A DNA stretch of 64,000 bases from Rhabdothermincola sediminis (GTDB lineage: Bacteria > Actinomycetota > Acidimicrobiia > Acidimicrobiales > Acidimicrobilacustridaceae). Every line of letters starts with the position of its first letter. Position 1 is the first letter of the stretch. Shown here in pieces: positions 27,801-37,860 of the stretch. The position numbers and the translations under genes were made by a program. The stretch spans positions 62,001-126,000 of the forward strand of contig NZ_JACFSZ010000007.1 of NCBI RefSeq assembly GCF_014805525.1, given 5' to 3'. The notes below the pieces were generated by a model. It saw only the letters and a program-made list of their open reading frames with translations. It was not told the origin of the DNA and did no database searches.

Positions 27801-28828
27801 TCGGCGAGCGGGTCCGATCGTGGTGGGACGGGGAGGATCAGGCGCTCACCGACGGGCAAGCCGAGAAGCTCGGAGTGGCGATCGCCGAACGGCTCGGCGC
27901 GGCCATCACACCGCTGCGTCCACCACCATCGCTTCGCGACATCGCGATCGGGCCCCCGGATCCAGCCACCGGACCTGGTGGCAGTCCCTCGGGACGAGCG
28001 CGAGGTGATCGAGATCCTGGATTGGTGTAGCACGGCCCGCATCGCCGCGATCCCCTACGGGGGTGGCTCCTCCGTGGTGGGGGCGTCGAGTGGCGCGGCG
28101 AGGGCGACTTCGCCGGGTGGGTGTCGATCGACCTCGGTCGTCTCGACCAGGCGGTGGAGATCGACCGGGTCTCGCGGGTGGCCCGCATCCAGGCCGGTGC
28201 CCTGGGACCGGGACTCGAAGCCCAGCTCCGCCCGCACGGCCTGACGTAGCGGTACTTCCCCCCAGTCGTTCGAGCTCTCCACCTTGGGCGGGTGGCTGGC
28301 CACCCGGTCCGGTGGTCACTACGCGACCTTGTACGCCCACATCGACGATCTGGTCGAGTCCATCCGGGCGGTGACACCCACCGGGGTGATCGAGAGCGGC
28401 CGCCTGCCCGGTTCGGGTGCGGGCCCGTCGCCGGACCGGCTTCTGCTCGGGTCGGCGGGTGTGCGCTTCCGCGAGTTCCTCGACGGCGTGGAGACGACCC
28501 AGGCGTTGGCCCAGTCGGGGCTCTTCTCCACGAACTGCCGCCTGCTGGACCCGGGTGAGGCCGCGAGCGCAGTGGGCATCGGAGATGGCAGCGCACTGCT
28601 CGTCCTGAGTTTCGAGTCGGCCGACCACCCGGTCGACGCGTGGATCGGCCGGGCCGTCGAGCTGTGCGCGGATCACGGTGGGCACGTGCCCGAGGAGGTC
28701 ACGATCTCCGCACCGGACATCGGCGCCGACGGCGACACCCGAGAGGTCGCCGGGCGGGAGGGCGCGGTGGGAGCGTGGCGCAACTCCTCGATGCCGGGGG
28801 CGCGATCACCCACCACCACGCCATCTCC
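27801..28828 (+). pseudogene. Decayed FAD-linked oxidase, alkyl-DHAP-synthase-like
   Basis: Pieces of one protein appear in order across different frames. RSWWDGEDQALTDGQAEKLG is typical of the N-terminus of actinobacterial AgpS-like oxidases. AVPRDEREVIEIL and IPYGGGSSVVGA are the FAD-binding start. Then come VSIDLGRLDQAVEIDRVSR, a TAG stop near 28246, STLGGWLATRSGGHYATLYA, RLPGSGAGPSPDRLLLGS, VRFREFLDGVETTQALAQSG and LLVLSFESADHPVDAW. There is no good start codon, at least two frameshifts, an in-frame stop, and an apparent loss between LLLGS and VRFREF, where the family has an EGILGVIT-type segment. The C-terminal half is missing, ending at the repeat array. The intact family oxidises substrates with FAD; this copy cannot be functional as one protein. 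Confidence 0.75.
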
Positions 28829-29087
28829 AACCGGCAGGCAGAACGCGCCAGCGCCCCAACCGGCATGTCAAACGCGTGCCACAGCACGCGTTCGGCCTGC
28901 CAGAACGCGCCAGCGCCCCAACCGGCATGTCAAACGCGTGCCACAGCACGCGTTCGGCCTGCCAGAACGCGCCAGCGCCCCAACCGGCATGTCAAACGCG
29001 TGCCACAGCACGCGTTCGGCCTGCCAGAACGCGCCAGCGCCCCAACCGGCATGTCAAACGCGTGCCACAGCACGCGTTTGACATGCC
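28829..29087. repeat. Four 62-bp tandem repeats, each a 40-bp palindrome plus 22-bp linker
   Basis: Palindromic units start at 28862, 28924, 28986 and 29048, exactly 62 bases apart. Each begins GGCATGTCAAACGCGTGC, then CACA, then GCACGCG and a variable right arm. In the first three units the right arm is imperfect (GTTCGGCCTGCC). In the last unit (29048-29087) it is a perfect 18-bp complement, giving an 18-bp stem with a CACA tetraloop. The linker reads AGAACGCGCCAGCGCCCCAA followed by CC. The same 62-bp architecture recurs at 46640-46741 with related sequence. Frames read across the array give repetitive peptides that are not real genes. Confidence 0.92.
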
Positions 29088-29111
29088 AGAAGGATGGAGA
29101 TGTTGTGTCTC

Positions 29112-29140
29112 TTGATGTCATCTCATGCACTTTCTATGCT
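29112..29140 (+). promoter_or_regulatory. Sigma70-type promoter, TTGATG-17-TATGCT
   Basis: TTGATG at 29112-29117 and TATGCT at 29135-29140 are separated by exactly 17 bases, the best promoter match in the window, in a locally AT-rich stretch right after the repeat array. Transcription would start near 29147 and meet AGGAGGAGGAG, a very strong ribosome site, just before the ATG at 29168. It drives the pseudokinase/LysM gene pair. Confidence 0.75.
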
Positions 29141-29167
29141 GAACAGCTCCGGTCAGGAGGAGGAGCC

Positions 29168-30484
29168 ATGAGTGCGCGAGTGCGGGTGGACAGGGACCAC
29201 GACGGGCAGTTGGTGGCGGTCAAGCAGGCTCTCGACCCCGAGGCCCGCACGTGGCTGGTACACGAGGCCGCCGTCTTGGCCCTCGTGCGCCATCCGGGGG
29301 TGGTCCGCTCCCGAGGGCTTCGGGAGGTGGCGGGCACCCTCGAGCTGGTGACGACCTGGGTCGGGAGCAGATCGCTTGCGGACCGGCCCGGCCGGGCGCC
29401 GGCGCAGATCGCGGCGATCCTCGCCGCGGTCGCCGAGACCGTGGCCGACCTGCACGACCTCGGCGTGATCCACGGCCAGCTCGCGGATCCGAGCCACGTG
29501 CTGTTCGACCAGCGGGACCGCCCGGTGCTCTGCGGGTTCGGCCGTGCCGAGATCGAGGCCTCTTCGCCGACAAGAGCGGGCGCGGCGTGCCGCTCCGACG
29601 ACGTCCGGAGCCTCGGTCAGCTGCTCTCAGGCCTAGTGGAGCTCGACTCCCCCATCACGCTGATGCCACTGCACCGGTTCCGGCGGCACCAGCGCGACGA
29701 CGACCGTGTGGCCCGAGCGCTGCTCACGCTCGCCGAGCATGCGTCGGCCGACGACCCCACCTGCCGCCCGACGGCGCGGGCCCTCGCCCGCGCCCTCCAG
29801 CGACTCGCTCCGAACCGCCACGACACTGCTGCCGTAGCGACGGCCGCCGGCGATAGCACCACCGAGCCCAGCCCTGAGCACCTCGAGAGGGACCCCATCG
29901 ATCGGCTCCGCGCCAGCGCCCCCGCCCCCTCCTCCCGGGGCGACTGGAGTCGCCTGCGGCGCGTCGCTGCAGGCGCCGCGTCGATCGGTTGCATCGCCGT
30001 CCTGGCCATCGGCGTCTTCTCGGGACCCACGTCGTCCCCGCCGGAGGTGGCGCTCATCGGAGCCGACCCGTCCCCCTCCGGTGCGGGCCTGGACCCGCCA
30101 CCGGCACCCCCCGCACCTCCCACCACGGTGGCGAGGCGCGAGTCACCGGTGGTCGAGCTCGACGGGCACCGGTATGAGCTGGGCACACCGGGGGACGAGG
30201 TGCTGGTCGGCGACTGGCGTTGCGACGGCCAGCCCCAGGCAGCGCTCCTGCGACCGAGCACCGGTGAGGTCTTCGTCTTCGACGGCTGGGCCACAACGGG
30301 TGCTGACCTCGAAGCGCGGCTGCTCGCTCGCCTCCAGCCCGGCGCGCACCTGGGCGGCGCCGACGACGGTGCCTGCGAACGCCTGGTCGGTGTGCTGGGT
30401 GATGGCCAGGTCATCCCGCTCCCCCCGACGGGACCGTCCACGACCGCCACCACGGCCGCCACCATGTTCCCGGGCGAACCATGA
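29168..30484 (+). CDS. Membrane-anchored pseudokinase with external C-terminal domain (438 aa)
   Basis: The first 210 residues follow a Ser/Thr kinase fold without the glycine-rich loop. VAVKQAL (16-22) keeps the lysine of strand beta-3 and VLHEA-like VHEAAVLALVRHPGV keeps the helix C glutamate. The catalytic loop reads HGQLADPSHVLF, so the catalytic Asp and the metal-binding Asn are both replaced, and the DFG motif is CGFG. A membrane helix follows near 271-293, then a Pro/Thr-rich linker and an external domain with LVGDWRCDGQPQAALLRPST, a pattern like FG-GAP/VCBS repeats. It is therefore probably a scaffold or sensor rather than an enzyme. The next gene overlaps by four bases. Confidence 0.7.
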   Translation: MSARVRVDRDHDGQLVAVKQALDPEARTWLVHEAAVLALVRHPGVVRSRGLREVAGTLELVTTWVGSRSLADRPGRAPAQIAAILAAVAETVADLHDLGVIHGQLADPSHVLFDQRDRPVLCGFGRAEIEASSPTRAGAACRSDDVRSLGQLLSGLVELDSPITLMPLHRFRRHQRDDDRVARALLTLAEHASADDPTCRPTARALARALQRLAPNRHDTAAVATAAGDSTTEPSPEHLERDPIDRLRASAPAPSSRGDWSRLRRVAAGAASIGCIAVLAIGVFSGPTSSPPEVALIGADPSPSGAGLDPPPAPPAPPTTVARRESPVVELDGHRYELGTPGDEVLVGDWRCDGQPQAALLRPSTGEVFVFDGWATTGADLEARLLARLQPGAHLGGADDGACERLVGVLGDGQVIPLPPTGPSTTATTAATMFPGEP

Positions 30485-31359
30485 CACGGTCCCGACCCCC
30501 CGGCCCCACCTCTCTCCTGGCCTGGACGGCGCTGCTGAGTGCCCAGCTCGCGGTGCTCGTCGCCGCTGGATCGGTCCTGCCCGGGCCGCCCGGCGTGCAC
30601 CCGGCATCGGTCTCCGCCTGGCTCCACGAGCAAGGCCCGGTCGCCGCGGCGCTGGGCGTGGCGAGGCTGGGCGCCCTCGCCGGCTGCGCCTACCTCCTCC
30701 TCACCGTCGGGCTCGGCTTGGTCGTACGGCTGACCCGCGTCCCCACCCTGCTCGCCGTGGCGGAGCTCGTCACGGTCCCCCGGATCCGCCGCCTCCTGTA
30801 CGGCGGTGTCGGGGTCGGCCTGTCCCTCGCGGCGACGACCGCCACCATCCCCACCACCGCCATGGCCGCCCCGTCGCCGCTGGCGGCGCAGCCAGCACCG
30901 CCGGCGCCACCATCTCACCCGGTGACGATGCGGTCCGTGCCCGAGGAGAGCGGGACGGCCACCTCGACGACCTCGAAGCCGTCACCACCGCCCGTCATGC
31001 GAACCCTCGACCCCGATGCCGACCAGGCGCGGCCAGCGGCGCATCACCCACCGACGGCCCCGGTGCCACCGGATCCCCCACCGGCTGCCAGCACCCCGCC
31101 GGCGAGCGAGCCGGTGGGCCGCGCTCGCGAGGCGTCGTCGTGGACGGTGGCACCGGGCGAGCATCTGTGGGGCATCGCCCATCACACCCTCGCCACGGCC
31201 TGGGCCCGCCCGCCGACCGACGAGGAGACCGCTACCTACCTGGATGTCCTCATCGCCACCAACGAGGAGCGCCTGCCCGTCCCGGGCAACCCGGACCTCA
31301 TCTTCCCCGGGCAGGTGTTCGAGCTGCCCCCGGTGGGGCCACCGCTCACCGGAGCCTGA
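30481..31359 (+). CDS. Membrane protein with C-terminal LysM-like domain (292 aa)
   Basis: Two membrane segments lie near residues 13-32 and 60-82, and a third hydrophobic stretch near 105-125. A long Pro/Ala/Ser-rich, disordered external linker follows. The C-terminal 70 residues read SWTVAPGEHLWGIAHHTLAT, later LDVLIATNEERL and NPDLIFPGQVFELP, which is a LysM fold in the form found in actinobacterial cell-wall proteins, with a long insert in the middle. LysM domains bind peptidoglycan glycans. The ATG overlaps the pseudokinase stop, so the two are made together and may bridge membrane and wall. The 3' end overlaps hemW by 14 bases. Confidence 0.72.
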   Translation: MTRSRPPGPTSLLAWTALLSAQLAVLVAAGSVLPGPPGVHPASVSAWLHEQGPVAAALGVARLGALAGCAYLLLTVGLGLVVRLTRVPTLLAVAELVTVPRIRRLLYGGVGVGLSLAATTATIPTTAMAAPSPLAAQPAPPAPPSHPVTMRSVPEESGTATSTTSKPSPPPVMRTLDPDADQARPAAHHPPTAPVPPDPPPAASTPPASEPVGRAREASSWTVAPGEHLWGIAHHTLATAWARPPTDEETATYLDVLIATNEERLPVPGNPDLIFPGQVFELPPVGPPLTGA

Positions 31360-32443
31360 CTGCGACCTCGTTGGCGAGGAGCCGGCCCTGCTCGGTGAGT
31401 ACCAGGCGATCGGCCCTGCGCACCACCAGCCCGTCGAGTGCCAAGGCGTCGTCGTCATCGAGTGCTTCCACCGGCACGCCATCCGCGGTGCGGATCGCGA
31501 GCTGGAGGGCCTCCAACCGCCGCCCATCGGCGTCCAGCTGCTCGGCGCCCGCCTCTGGGCTCGTGCCACTGCGGATCGCCTGGATGTATCGCTCCGGGGT
31601 GCGGACGTTCCACCAGCGGCGACCCTGCCGGTGCGAGTGCGCCGCGCACCCGAAGCCCAGGTAGTCGCCCTGCGACCAGTAGAGCAGGTTGTGCCGGCAA
31701 CGATGCCCGGGCCGCGCCCAGTTGGAGATCTCGTACCAGTCGAATCCGGCTGCTGCGAGCCGCTCGGTGGCCAGGGCGTACTTGTCGGCCTGGTCGTCAT
31801 CGTCGGGGTGGCGACGGGGCTCGGCGGCCAGCGCGGTGCCGGCCTCGACCGTCAGCGCATAGGCGGACACGTGCGCGGGCCCGAGGTCGATCGCCGCGTC
31901 GAGCGTGGCTCGCCAGTCCCCGAGCGATTCTCCGGCGGCCCCGTAGATCAGGTCGAGGTTGAGGTTCGTGATGCCCGCAGTTCGGGCCGCCGCCACCGCG
32001 GTGGCCACCGAGGCCGGATCGTGCGAGCGGCCGAGCGCCTGCAGGACGTGGGGCACCATGGACTGCACGCCGAGCGACAGACGGTTCACCCCGGCCATCC
32101 CCAGCACCTCCACCACAGAGGGGGTCACGTCCTCGGGATTGCACTCCACCGTGACCTCGGCATCGTTCGTGCGAGGGATCGCCCGGAGCACCCGAGCGAT
32201 CTGCTCCGGGGGCACGTGGGAGGGGGTGCCCCCGCCCACGAACACCGTGCTCGCAGCCGGCAGGCCGCGGGCCGCCGCGCCCTCGATGTCGCGGACCAGG
32301 GCCTCGAGGTAGGCCTCTGCGAGGTGGGCGCGATCGGCCCACGTGGCGAACGCGCAGTAGTCACAGCGGGACGCGCAGAACGGGATGTGGACGTAGACGC
32401 CGAGCGCCGGTGAGGGCGGCTGCGGGCCGGTGCTGCCGGTCAA
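31346..32443 (-). CDS. hemW: HemW-like radical SAM protein (365 aa)
   Basis: VYVHIPFCASRCDYCAF holds the CxxxCxxC cluster for a radical-SAM [4Fe-4S], followed by VFVGGGTPSHV and VTVECNPEDVT, all typical of HemW/HemN-like proteins. YEISNWARPGHRCRHNLLYW and GDYLGFGCAAHS in the C-terminal part separate HemW from true coproporphyrinogen oxidases. HemW is a haem chaperone. The start is taken as a TTG at 32441-32443 that overlaps the bldD stop (TTGA). The longer frame upstream has no homology. Its place next to bldD, rsmE, dnaJ and hrcA is a familiar actinobacterial neighbourhood. Confidence 0.88.
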   Translation of the reverse strand: MTGSTGPQPPSPALGVYVHIPFCASRCDYCAFATWADRAHLAEAYLEALVRDIEGAAARGLPAASTVFVGGGTPSHVPPEQIARVLRAIPRTNDAEVTVECNPEDVTPSVVEVLGMAGVNRLSLGVQSMVPHVLQALGRSHDPASVATAVAAARTAGITNLNLDLIYGAAGESLGDWRATLDAAIDLGPAHVSAYALTVEAGTALAAEPRRHPDDDDQADKYALATERLAAAGFDWYEISNWARPGHRCRHNLLYWSQGDYLGFGCAAHSHRQGRRWWNVRTPERYIQAIRSGTSPEAGAEQLDADGRRLEALQLAIRTADGVPVEALDDDDALALDGLVVRRADRLVLTEQGRLLANEVAVRLR

Positions 32444-32955
32444 GCGCTGAGACTGAGCCCCAGGTCGTCGAGCCGGCCCGTGGCGTGATCGACCCCGACC
32501 CCGAGGATGCATGCGATGGCGCGTAGGTCCTCGCGGCGGATGGTGAGCATCCGGCCGTTGAAGTCCTGCCGCTGGACCTGGATCATCGTCAGGTACCGGT
32601 TGAGCATCTCCGCCTCGGGTCCGCTGAGGTTCTCCAGGCGTCGCAGGTCGATGGTCACGGCCGCCTCCGCCGCGCCGATCGGTGCGCGCTCCGCACCCGC
32701 GAAGCCAGGCCCCTCGTCAGGAGGCAGGAGCTGATCGACCGGGACGTTGTAGAAGCGGGCCAGCCGCTGCAACCTCGGCACCGAGATCGCGCGCTCGCCC
32801 CGTTCGTAGGCACCGAGCACTGATGCCTTGAACTCCTGTTCCGAGGCGGCCTCGACCTCCTGGAGCGACAAGCGCTTCTGGCGCCTGATGGCCCGCAGGC
32901 GCTCACCCACCTTGCGGCTGTAGGAGGTCGGGACCTCGCCGGGATCGCTCGTCAT
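32440..32955 (-). CDS. bldD: BldD-like developmental regulator (171 aa)
   Basis: An N-terminal XRE-type helix-turn-helix (VGERLRAIRRQKRLSLQEVE, then VLGAYERGERAISVPRLQRL and ARFYNVPVDQLLP) is joined to a C-terminal domain like that of Streptomyces BldD. BldD binds a c-di-GMP tetramer through an RxD-x8-RxxD motif. Here R129-Q-D131 and R140-R-E-D143 keep all four key residues at the same spacing, with one D-to-E change. So a c-di-GMP-controlled repressor is a strong inference. The ATG has GAGGGAG upstream. The gene overlaps hemW, and its 5' region has its own promoter and palindrome. Confidence 0.85.
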   Translation of the reverse strand: MTSDPGEVPTSYSRKVGERLRAIRRQKRLSLQEVEAASEQEFKASVLGAYERGERAISVPRLQRLARFYNVPVDQLLPPDEGPGFAGAERAPIGAAEAAVTIDLRRLENLSGPEAEMLNRYLTMIQVQRQDFNGRMLTIRREDLRAIACILGVGVDHATGRLDDLGLSLSA

Positions 32956-33069
32956 GCCGTACTCCCTCTCTCGTCGCGCACCGGGGCTCGCGAACACGCT
33001 CGAGCCACGGCGGAAGCACCCCGAGCTCCGCCCCTGGGACCGCGCCGTCCCGGATCCGACCCATCTGGG

Positions 33070-33088
33070 GCACCACCTTCCGTGGTGC
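33070..33088. promoter_or_regulatory. Perfect 7-bp inverted repeat in the bldD leader
   Basis: GCACCAC and GTGGTGC flank CTTCC. The palindrome lies just downstream of the predicted bldD start site (about +6 to +24), so it could be an operator or an mRNA hairpin. It does not match the Streptomyces BldD box closely. Confidence 0.45.
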
Positions 33089-33100
33089 ATCGCGCCAACA

Positions 33101-33129
33101 AGCCTACTCTGCGTGTACCCAAGGGACAA
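33101..33129 (-). promoter_or_regulatory. Predicted bldD promoter, TTGTCC-17-TAGGCT
   Basis: On the minus strand TTGTCC (33129-33124) and TAGGCT (33106-33101) are 17 bases apart. The start would be near 33094, leaving a 139-base leader before the bldD ATG at 32955, long enough for further regulation. It lies between rsmE and bldD. Confidence 0.5.
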
Positions 33130-33167
33130 CGGACCCAGACGAGCACTACGGGTCGAACCGGCCCGGC

Positions 33168-33872
33168 TCACGCGTGGACGACGCCGTGGCGGAGCGCGGC
33201 CAGCAGGGCACCGCCGGCCATCGCGGCGGTCTCGGCCCGAAGCACGTGAGGGCCCAGGCCGACGACGTGGGCGGCTCGGGCCCGCTCGGGTGGGGCCCAG
33301 CCGCCTTCGGGGCCCACCAGCAGGACGGGGTGCGAGAGCGTCGGGGGACCCCCTGATGGATCGGCGAGGGCGACCCCCGGCTCGGTCACCACGTCCTCGA
33401 ACGCAGTGACCACCGTGACCTCGGGCAGCCGGGCCCGGCGGCTCTGCATGCACGCCTCCCGAGCGATCCGTCGCAGGCGCTCCACCAGCTTGGCGGCCCG
33501 AGCCGGGTCGGGGCGGGAGACCGTGCGCTCGGTGACCAGCGGGACGATGCGGTCGATGCCCAGCTCGGTCAGCTTCTGCACCACCAGCTCTGTGCGGTCG
33601 CCCTTCAACAGCGCGAACCCGACGGTCAGCGGTGGCTCCGCCTGCGGCAGGGCCATCACCGGCCCTGCCGGGTCGGGCACCAGCCCGAACGCGGCTGACC
33701 GCCACCGGCCCAGCCCGTCGGCGATCGTGCACGGGGTGCCGTCACGCAAGCGCAGCACCCGAGCGAGGTGATGGTGGTCGCTCGGCTCGAGTCTCGGGTG
33801 CTCGAGGTCGGCCACGAACACCAGGGGCAGGCCGAGCGGAGGGGCTGACTCCGCGTCGCCTGGTCCGGGCAC
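33168..33872 (-). CDS. rsmE: 16S rRNA m3U1498 methyltransferase RsmE (234 aa)
   Basis: The SPOUT-class signature is complete: FALLKGDRTELVVQKLTELG in the middle, RIAREACMQSRRARLPEV next, and LLVGPEGGWAPPE with LGPHVLRAETAAMAG forming the SAM-binding knot. The PUA-like N-terminus HHHLARVLRLRDG binds rRNA. The enzyme methylates N3 of U1498 in 16S rRNA. It follows dnaJ by 12 bases, the usual hrcA-dnaJ-rsmE order, and is probably cotranscribed with them under CIRCE control. Confidence 0.92.
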   Translation of the reverse strand: MPGPGDAESAPPLGLPLVFVADLEHPRLEPSDHHHLARVLRLRDGTPCTIADGLGRWRSAAFGLVPDPAGPVMALPQAEPPLTVGFALLKGDRTELVVQKLTELGIDRIVPLVTERTVSRPDPARAAKLVERLRRIAREACMQSRRARLPEVTVVTAFEDVVTEPGVALADPSGGPPTLSHPVLLVGPEGGWAPPERARAAHVVGLGPHVLRAETAAMAGGALLAALRHGVVHA

Positions 33873-33884
33873 GTGGTCTGCCGC

Positions 33885-34985
33885 CTACTTGAACGCGGAA
33901 CGCACCCGCGAGAGCAGCCCGCTCGCCGGGGGGCTCACGTCCTCGCCACGCAGATCGGCCAGGCGTCGCAGCAGCTCCTCCTCCTCCGCGCTGAGCTGGG
34001 TGGGGGTGTCGACGATGACCCGGACGATCAGCTCGCCCCGGCCGCGACCCTGCACGTGCGGGACCCCGCGCCCACGCAGCCGAATCACCTCGCCGGACTG
34101 GGTACCCGGCGCGATCGTGAGCAGCTCCTCGCCGTCGAGGGTGTCGAAGGTGATCTCCGCGCCGAGCGCGGCCTGGGTGAACGAGACGTGCAGGTCGGCG
34201 TGGAGATCGTCGCCGTGTCGGCTGAACCGGTGATGCGGCCGGACGCGCACGTGGACGTACAGGTCACCGACGCCGCCACCCCTAGGGCCGGCCGCGCCCC
34301 GGCCGGTGAGGCGCAGCGTGGCACCGGTGTCGACCCCGGCAGGCAGCTCGACGTGGTAGGTCCTCTCCTCCAGCGTCCGCCCCTCGCCGCCGCACACCAC
34401 GCAGGGATGCTGGACGATCGTGCCCAAGCCACCGCAGCGGGCGCAGGCAGTGGCGGTGACCATCTGGCCGAGGATCGACTGCCGCACCCGGCGCACCTGC
34501 CCGGTCCCGCCGCAGTCCGGGCAACGTTCGGGTGCGCTCCCGCGATCGGCGCCGGTCGCTTCACAGGCCTCGCACGGAACCGCGGTGCGCATCGAGACCG
34601 GCACCTCGGCGCCGAACACCGCCTCCTCGAAGGAGACCTCGACCACCACCTCCAGATCCGCGCCCCGGGGCGGTCCGGCCGCGTTGGCAGCTCCACCGAA
34701 CGGTGAGCCACCGAAGAACATGTCGAAGATGTCGCCCAACCCGCCACCGAAGCCGCCACCGCCCTGCGAGCCCGTGGCCCCGAACAGGTCGTAGCGCCGG
34801 CGGCGCTCCGGATCGCTCAGCGTCTCGTACGCCGCCGCGACCTCCTTGAAACGGGCTTCCGCTTCGGGATCACCGCCGTTGGCGTCAGGGTGTAGCTCCC
34901 TGGCCAGCCGGCGGTAGGCCCGCTTGATCTCGTCCTGTGACGCGTCGCGAGGAACGCCGAGCAGCTCGTAGAGGTCGCGTGCCAC
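33885..34985 (-). CDS. dnaJ: Chaperone protein DnaJ (366 aa)
   Basis: The J domain (DLYELLGVPRDASQDEIKRA, with HPD at LHPDANGG) is followed by a Gly/Phe-rich linker (GGGGFGGGLGDIFDMFFGG) and four zinc-binding repeats: CEACEATG, CPDCGGTG, CARCGGLG and CVVCGGEG. A substrate-binding C-terminus closes the chain, so this is a full type I DnaJ. It stimulates DnaK ATPase and binds unfolded proteins. Start GTG at 34983-34985, three bases after hrcA, so it is the heat-induced copy of the HrcA regulon. Confidence 0.95.
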   Translation of the reverse strand: MARDLYELLGVPRDASQDEIKRAYRRLARELHPDANGGDPEAEARFKEVAAAYETLSDPERRRRYDLFGATGSQGGGGFGGGLGDIFDMFFGGSPFGGAANAAGPPRGADLEVVVEVSFEEAVFGAEVPVSMRTAVPCEACEATGADRGSAPERCPDCGGTGQVRRVRQSILGQMVTATACARCGGLGTIVQHPCVVCGGEGRTLEERTYHVELPAGVDTGATLRLTGRGAAGPRGGGVGDLYVHVRVRPHHRFSRHGDDLHADLHVSFTQAALGAEITFDTLDGEELLTIAPGTQSGEVIRLRGRGVPHVQGRGRGELIVRVIVDTPTQLSAEEEELLRRLADLRGEDVSPPASGLLSRVRSAFK

Positions 34986-34988
34986 GGA

Positions 34989-35987
34989 TCAACCCTCGCT
35001 CAAGCGCCGGCCGAGGCGATCGCTCACCACCGCCACGGCGGCCATGGCCTGCGGGTAGTTCATGCGGGTCGGGCCGAGCACCCCGATCGATCCGGCGGTC
35101 TCACCGTCGACCTCGTAGGGGGCGACCACCACCGCGCAGTCGCTCAGGGGCTGCACGCCGGTCTCGCTGCCGATGGCCACACTGAGGCCCCGATCGAGCA
35201 CGTCTTTCAGGAGGGAGACCACGACGAACTGTTGCTCGAGGATCCGTAGGATCTCTCGGACGGTCCCCACCGCGTCGAACGCCGCTGCCATGTTCGAGGT
35301 GCCGGCGAGGTACACCTCCGGCTCCTCCGGGGCCTCCTCGCCGAGGCTCCGCAGCGCCGCCACGAGCATCGGGTCGGCCGCATCCGGGGCCTCCAGCTCG
35401 ACCCCGGCAGCATGGCTGAGCGGATGCCCCACCAGCACCTCGCACAACCGTTGGCCGGCCGCGGCCAGCGCCTCCTCGTCGGCTTCGTCGTCGAACTCCA
35501 CAGTGCGCTTCTCGATCACGCCGTTGGAGAGCACGACCACCACCAGCGCGACCGTCGGGGTGAGGCTCACGAGTTGGATGGAGCGGACCGTGGCCGCCTC
35601 ATGGGGCGGGCCCACGACCACGGCGGTGTAGGCGGTGAGGTTGGAGAGCAGCCGGCTGGTGTCCTGCAGCATGCGCTCCAGCTCACCGTGGGCGTGGGCG
35701 AAGAAGTTGCGGACCTGCTGGGCCTCGGCGCCGGCGAGCCGGCCCGGCGCACTCAGCGTGTCGACGAAGAACCGGTACCCCTTCTCCGTGGGCACCCGCC
35801 CGGCGCTGGTATGCGGTTGGTAGAGGTAGCCCTCTTGCTCGAGGAGGGCCATGTCGTTGCGCACGGTGGCGGCCGAGACGTTCACCCCCGGCGCGCGGGT
35901 GACGTGCCCGGACCCGACGGGTTGGGCCGTTTCGATGTACTCCTCGACCACGGCCCGCAGGATGTTGGCCTTGCGTTCATCGAGCAT
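34989..35987 (-). CDS. hrcA: Heat-inducible transcription repressor HrcA (332 aa)
   Basis: The winged-helix N-terminus [20 protein letters not shown], then [20 protein letters not shown] and [18 protein letters not shown], is diagnostic of HrcA, which binds CIRCE with help from GroEL. The C-terminus ends with [20 protein letters not shown] and [12 protein letters not shown], also a family hallmark. It heads the hrcA-dnaJ-rsmE operon, and its own promoter carries a CIRCE element at 36015-36041, so it is autorepressed. Confidence 0.95.
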   Translation of the reverse strand: MLDERKANILRAVVEEYIETAQPVGSGHVTRAPGVNVSAATVRNDMALLEQEGYLYQPHTSAGRVPTEKGYRFFVDTLSAPGRLAGAEAQQVRNFFAHAHGELERMLQDTSRLLSNLTAYTAVVVGPPHEAATVRSIQLVSLTPTVALVVVVLSNGVIEKRTVEFDDEADEEALAAAGQRLCEVLVGHPLSHAAGVELEAPDAADPMLVAALRSLGEEAPEEPEVYLAGTSNMAAAFDAVGTVREILRILEQQFVVVSLLKDVLDRGLSVAIGSETGVQPLSDCAVVVAPYEVDGETAGSIGVLGPTRMNYPQAMAAVAVVSDRLGRRLSEG

Positions 35988-36014
35988 CGGTCGCTGCCTG
36001 GCTCCACTCGTTCG

Positions 36015-36041
36015 TCAGCACTCGATGATACCGAGTGCTAA
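36015..36041. promoter_or_regulatory. CIRCE operator overlapping the hrcA promoter
   Basis: TCAGCACTC-N9-GAGTGCTAA matches the CIRCE consensus (TTAGCACTC-N9-GAGTGCTAA) at 17 of 18 positions. On the minus strand the nine-base spacer holds TATCAT, a -10 hexamer (36030-36025), so HrcA bound here would block hrcA-dnaJ transcription. It sits 28 bases before the hrcA ATG. Confidence 0.93.
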
Positions 36042-36075
36042 CCGTCGCGAGCAGCCGGCCAGAGCCTGCGGGTGG

Positions 36076-37860
<1,785 letters not shown>

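Noticed and set aside
28829-29087. Possible CRISPR array, because of evenly spaced repeats
   Set aside because: The segments between palindromes are identical from unit to unit, so there are no spacers; the period is a plain tandem repeat, and no cas genes are near.
29048-29087. Intrinsic terminator
   Set aside because: The stem is strong, but there is no T-run, and the tandem structure and second locus point to a repeat family; termination may still be a side effect.
28640-29100. Open frames with repeated peptides such as SNACHSTRSACQNAPAP
   Set aside because: They arise from the 62-bp DNA repeat read through; 62 is not a multiple of three, so the frames shift each unit and no protein is being conserved.
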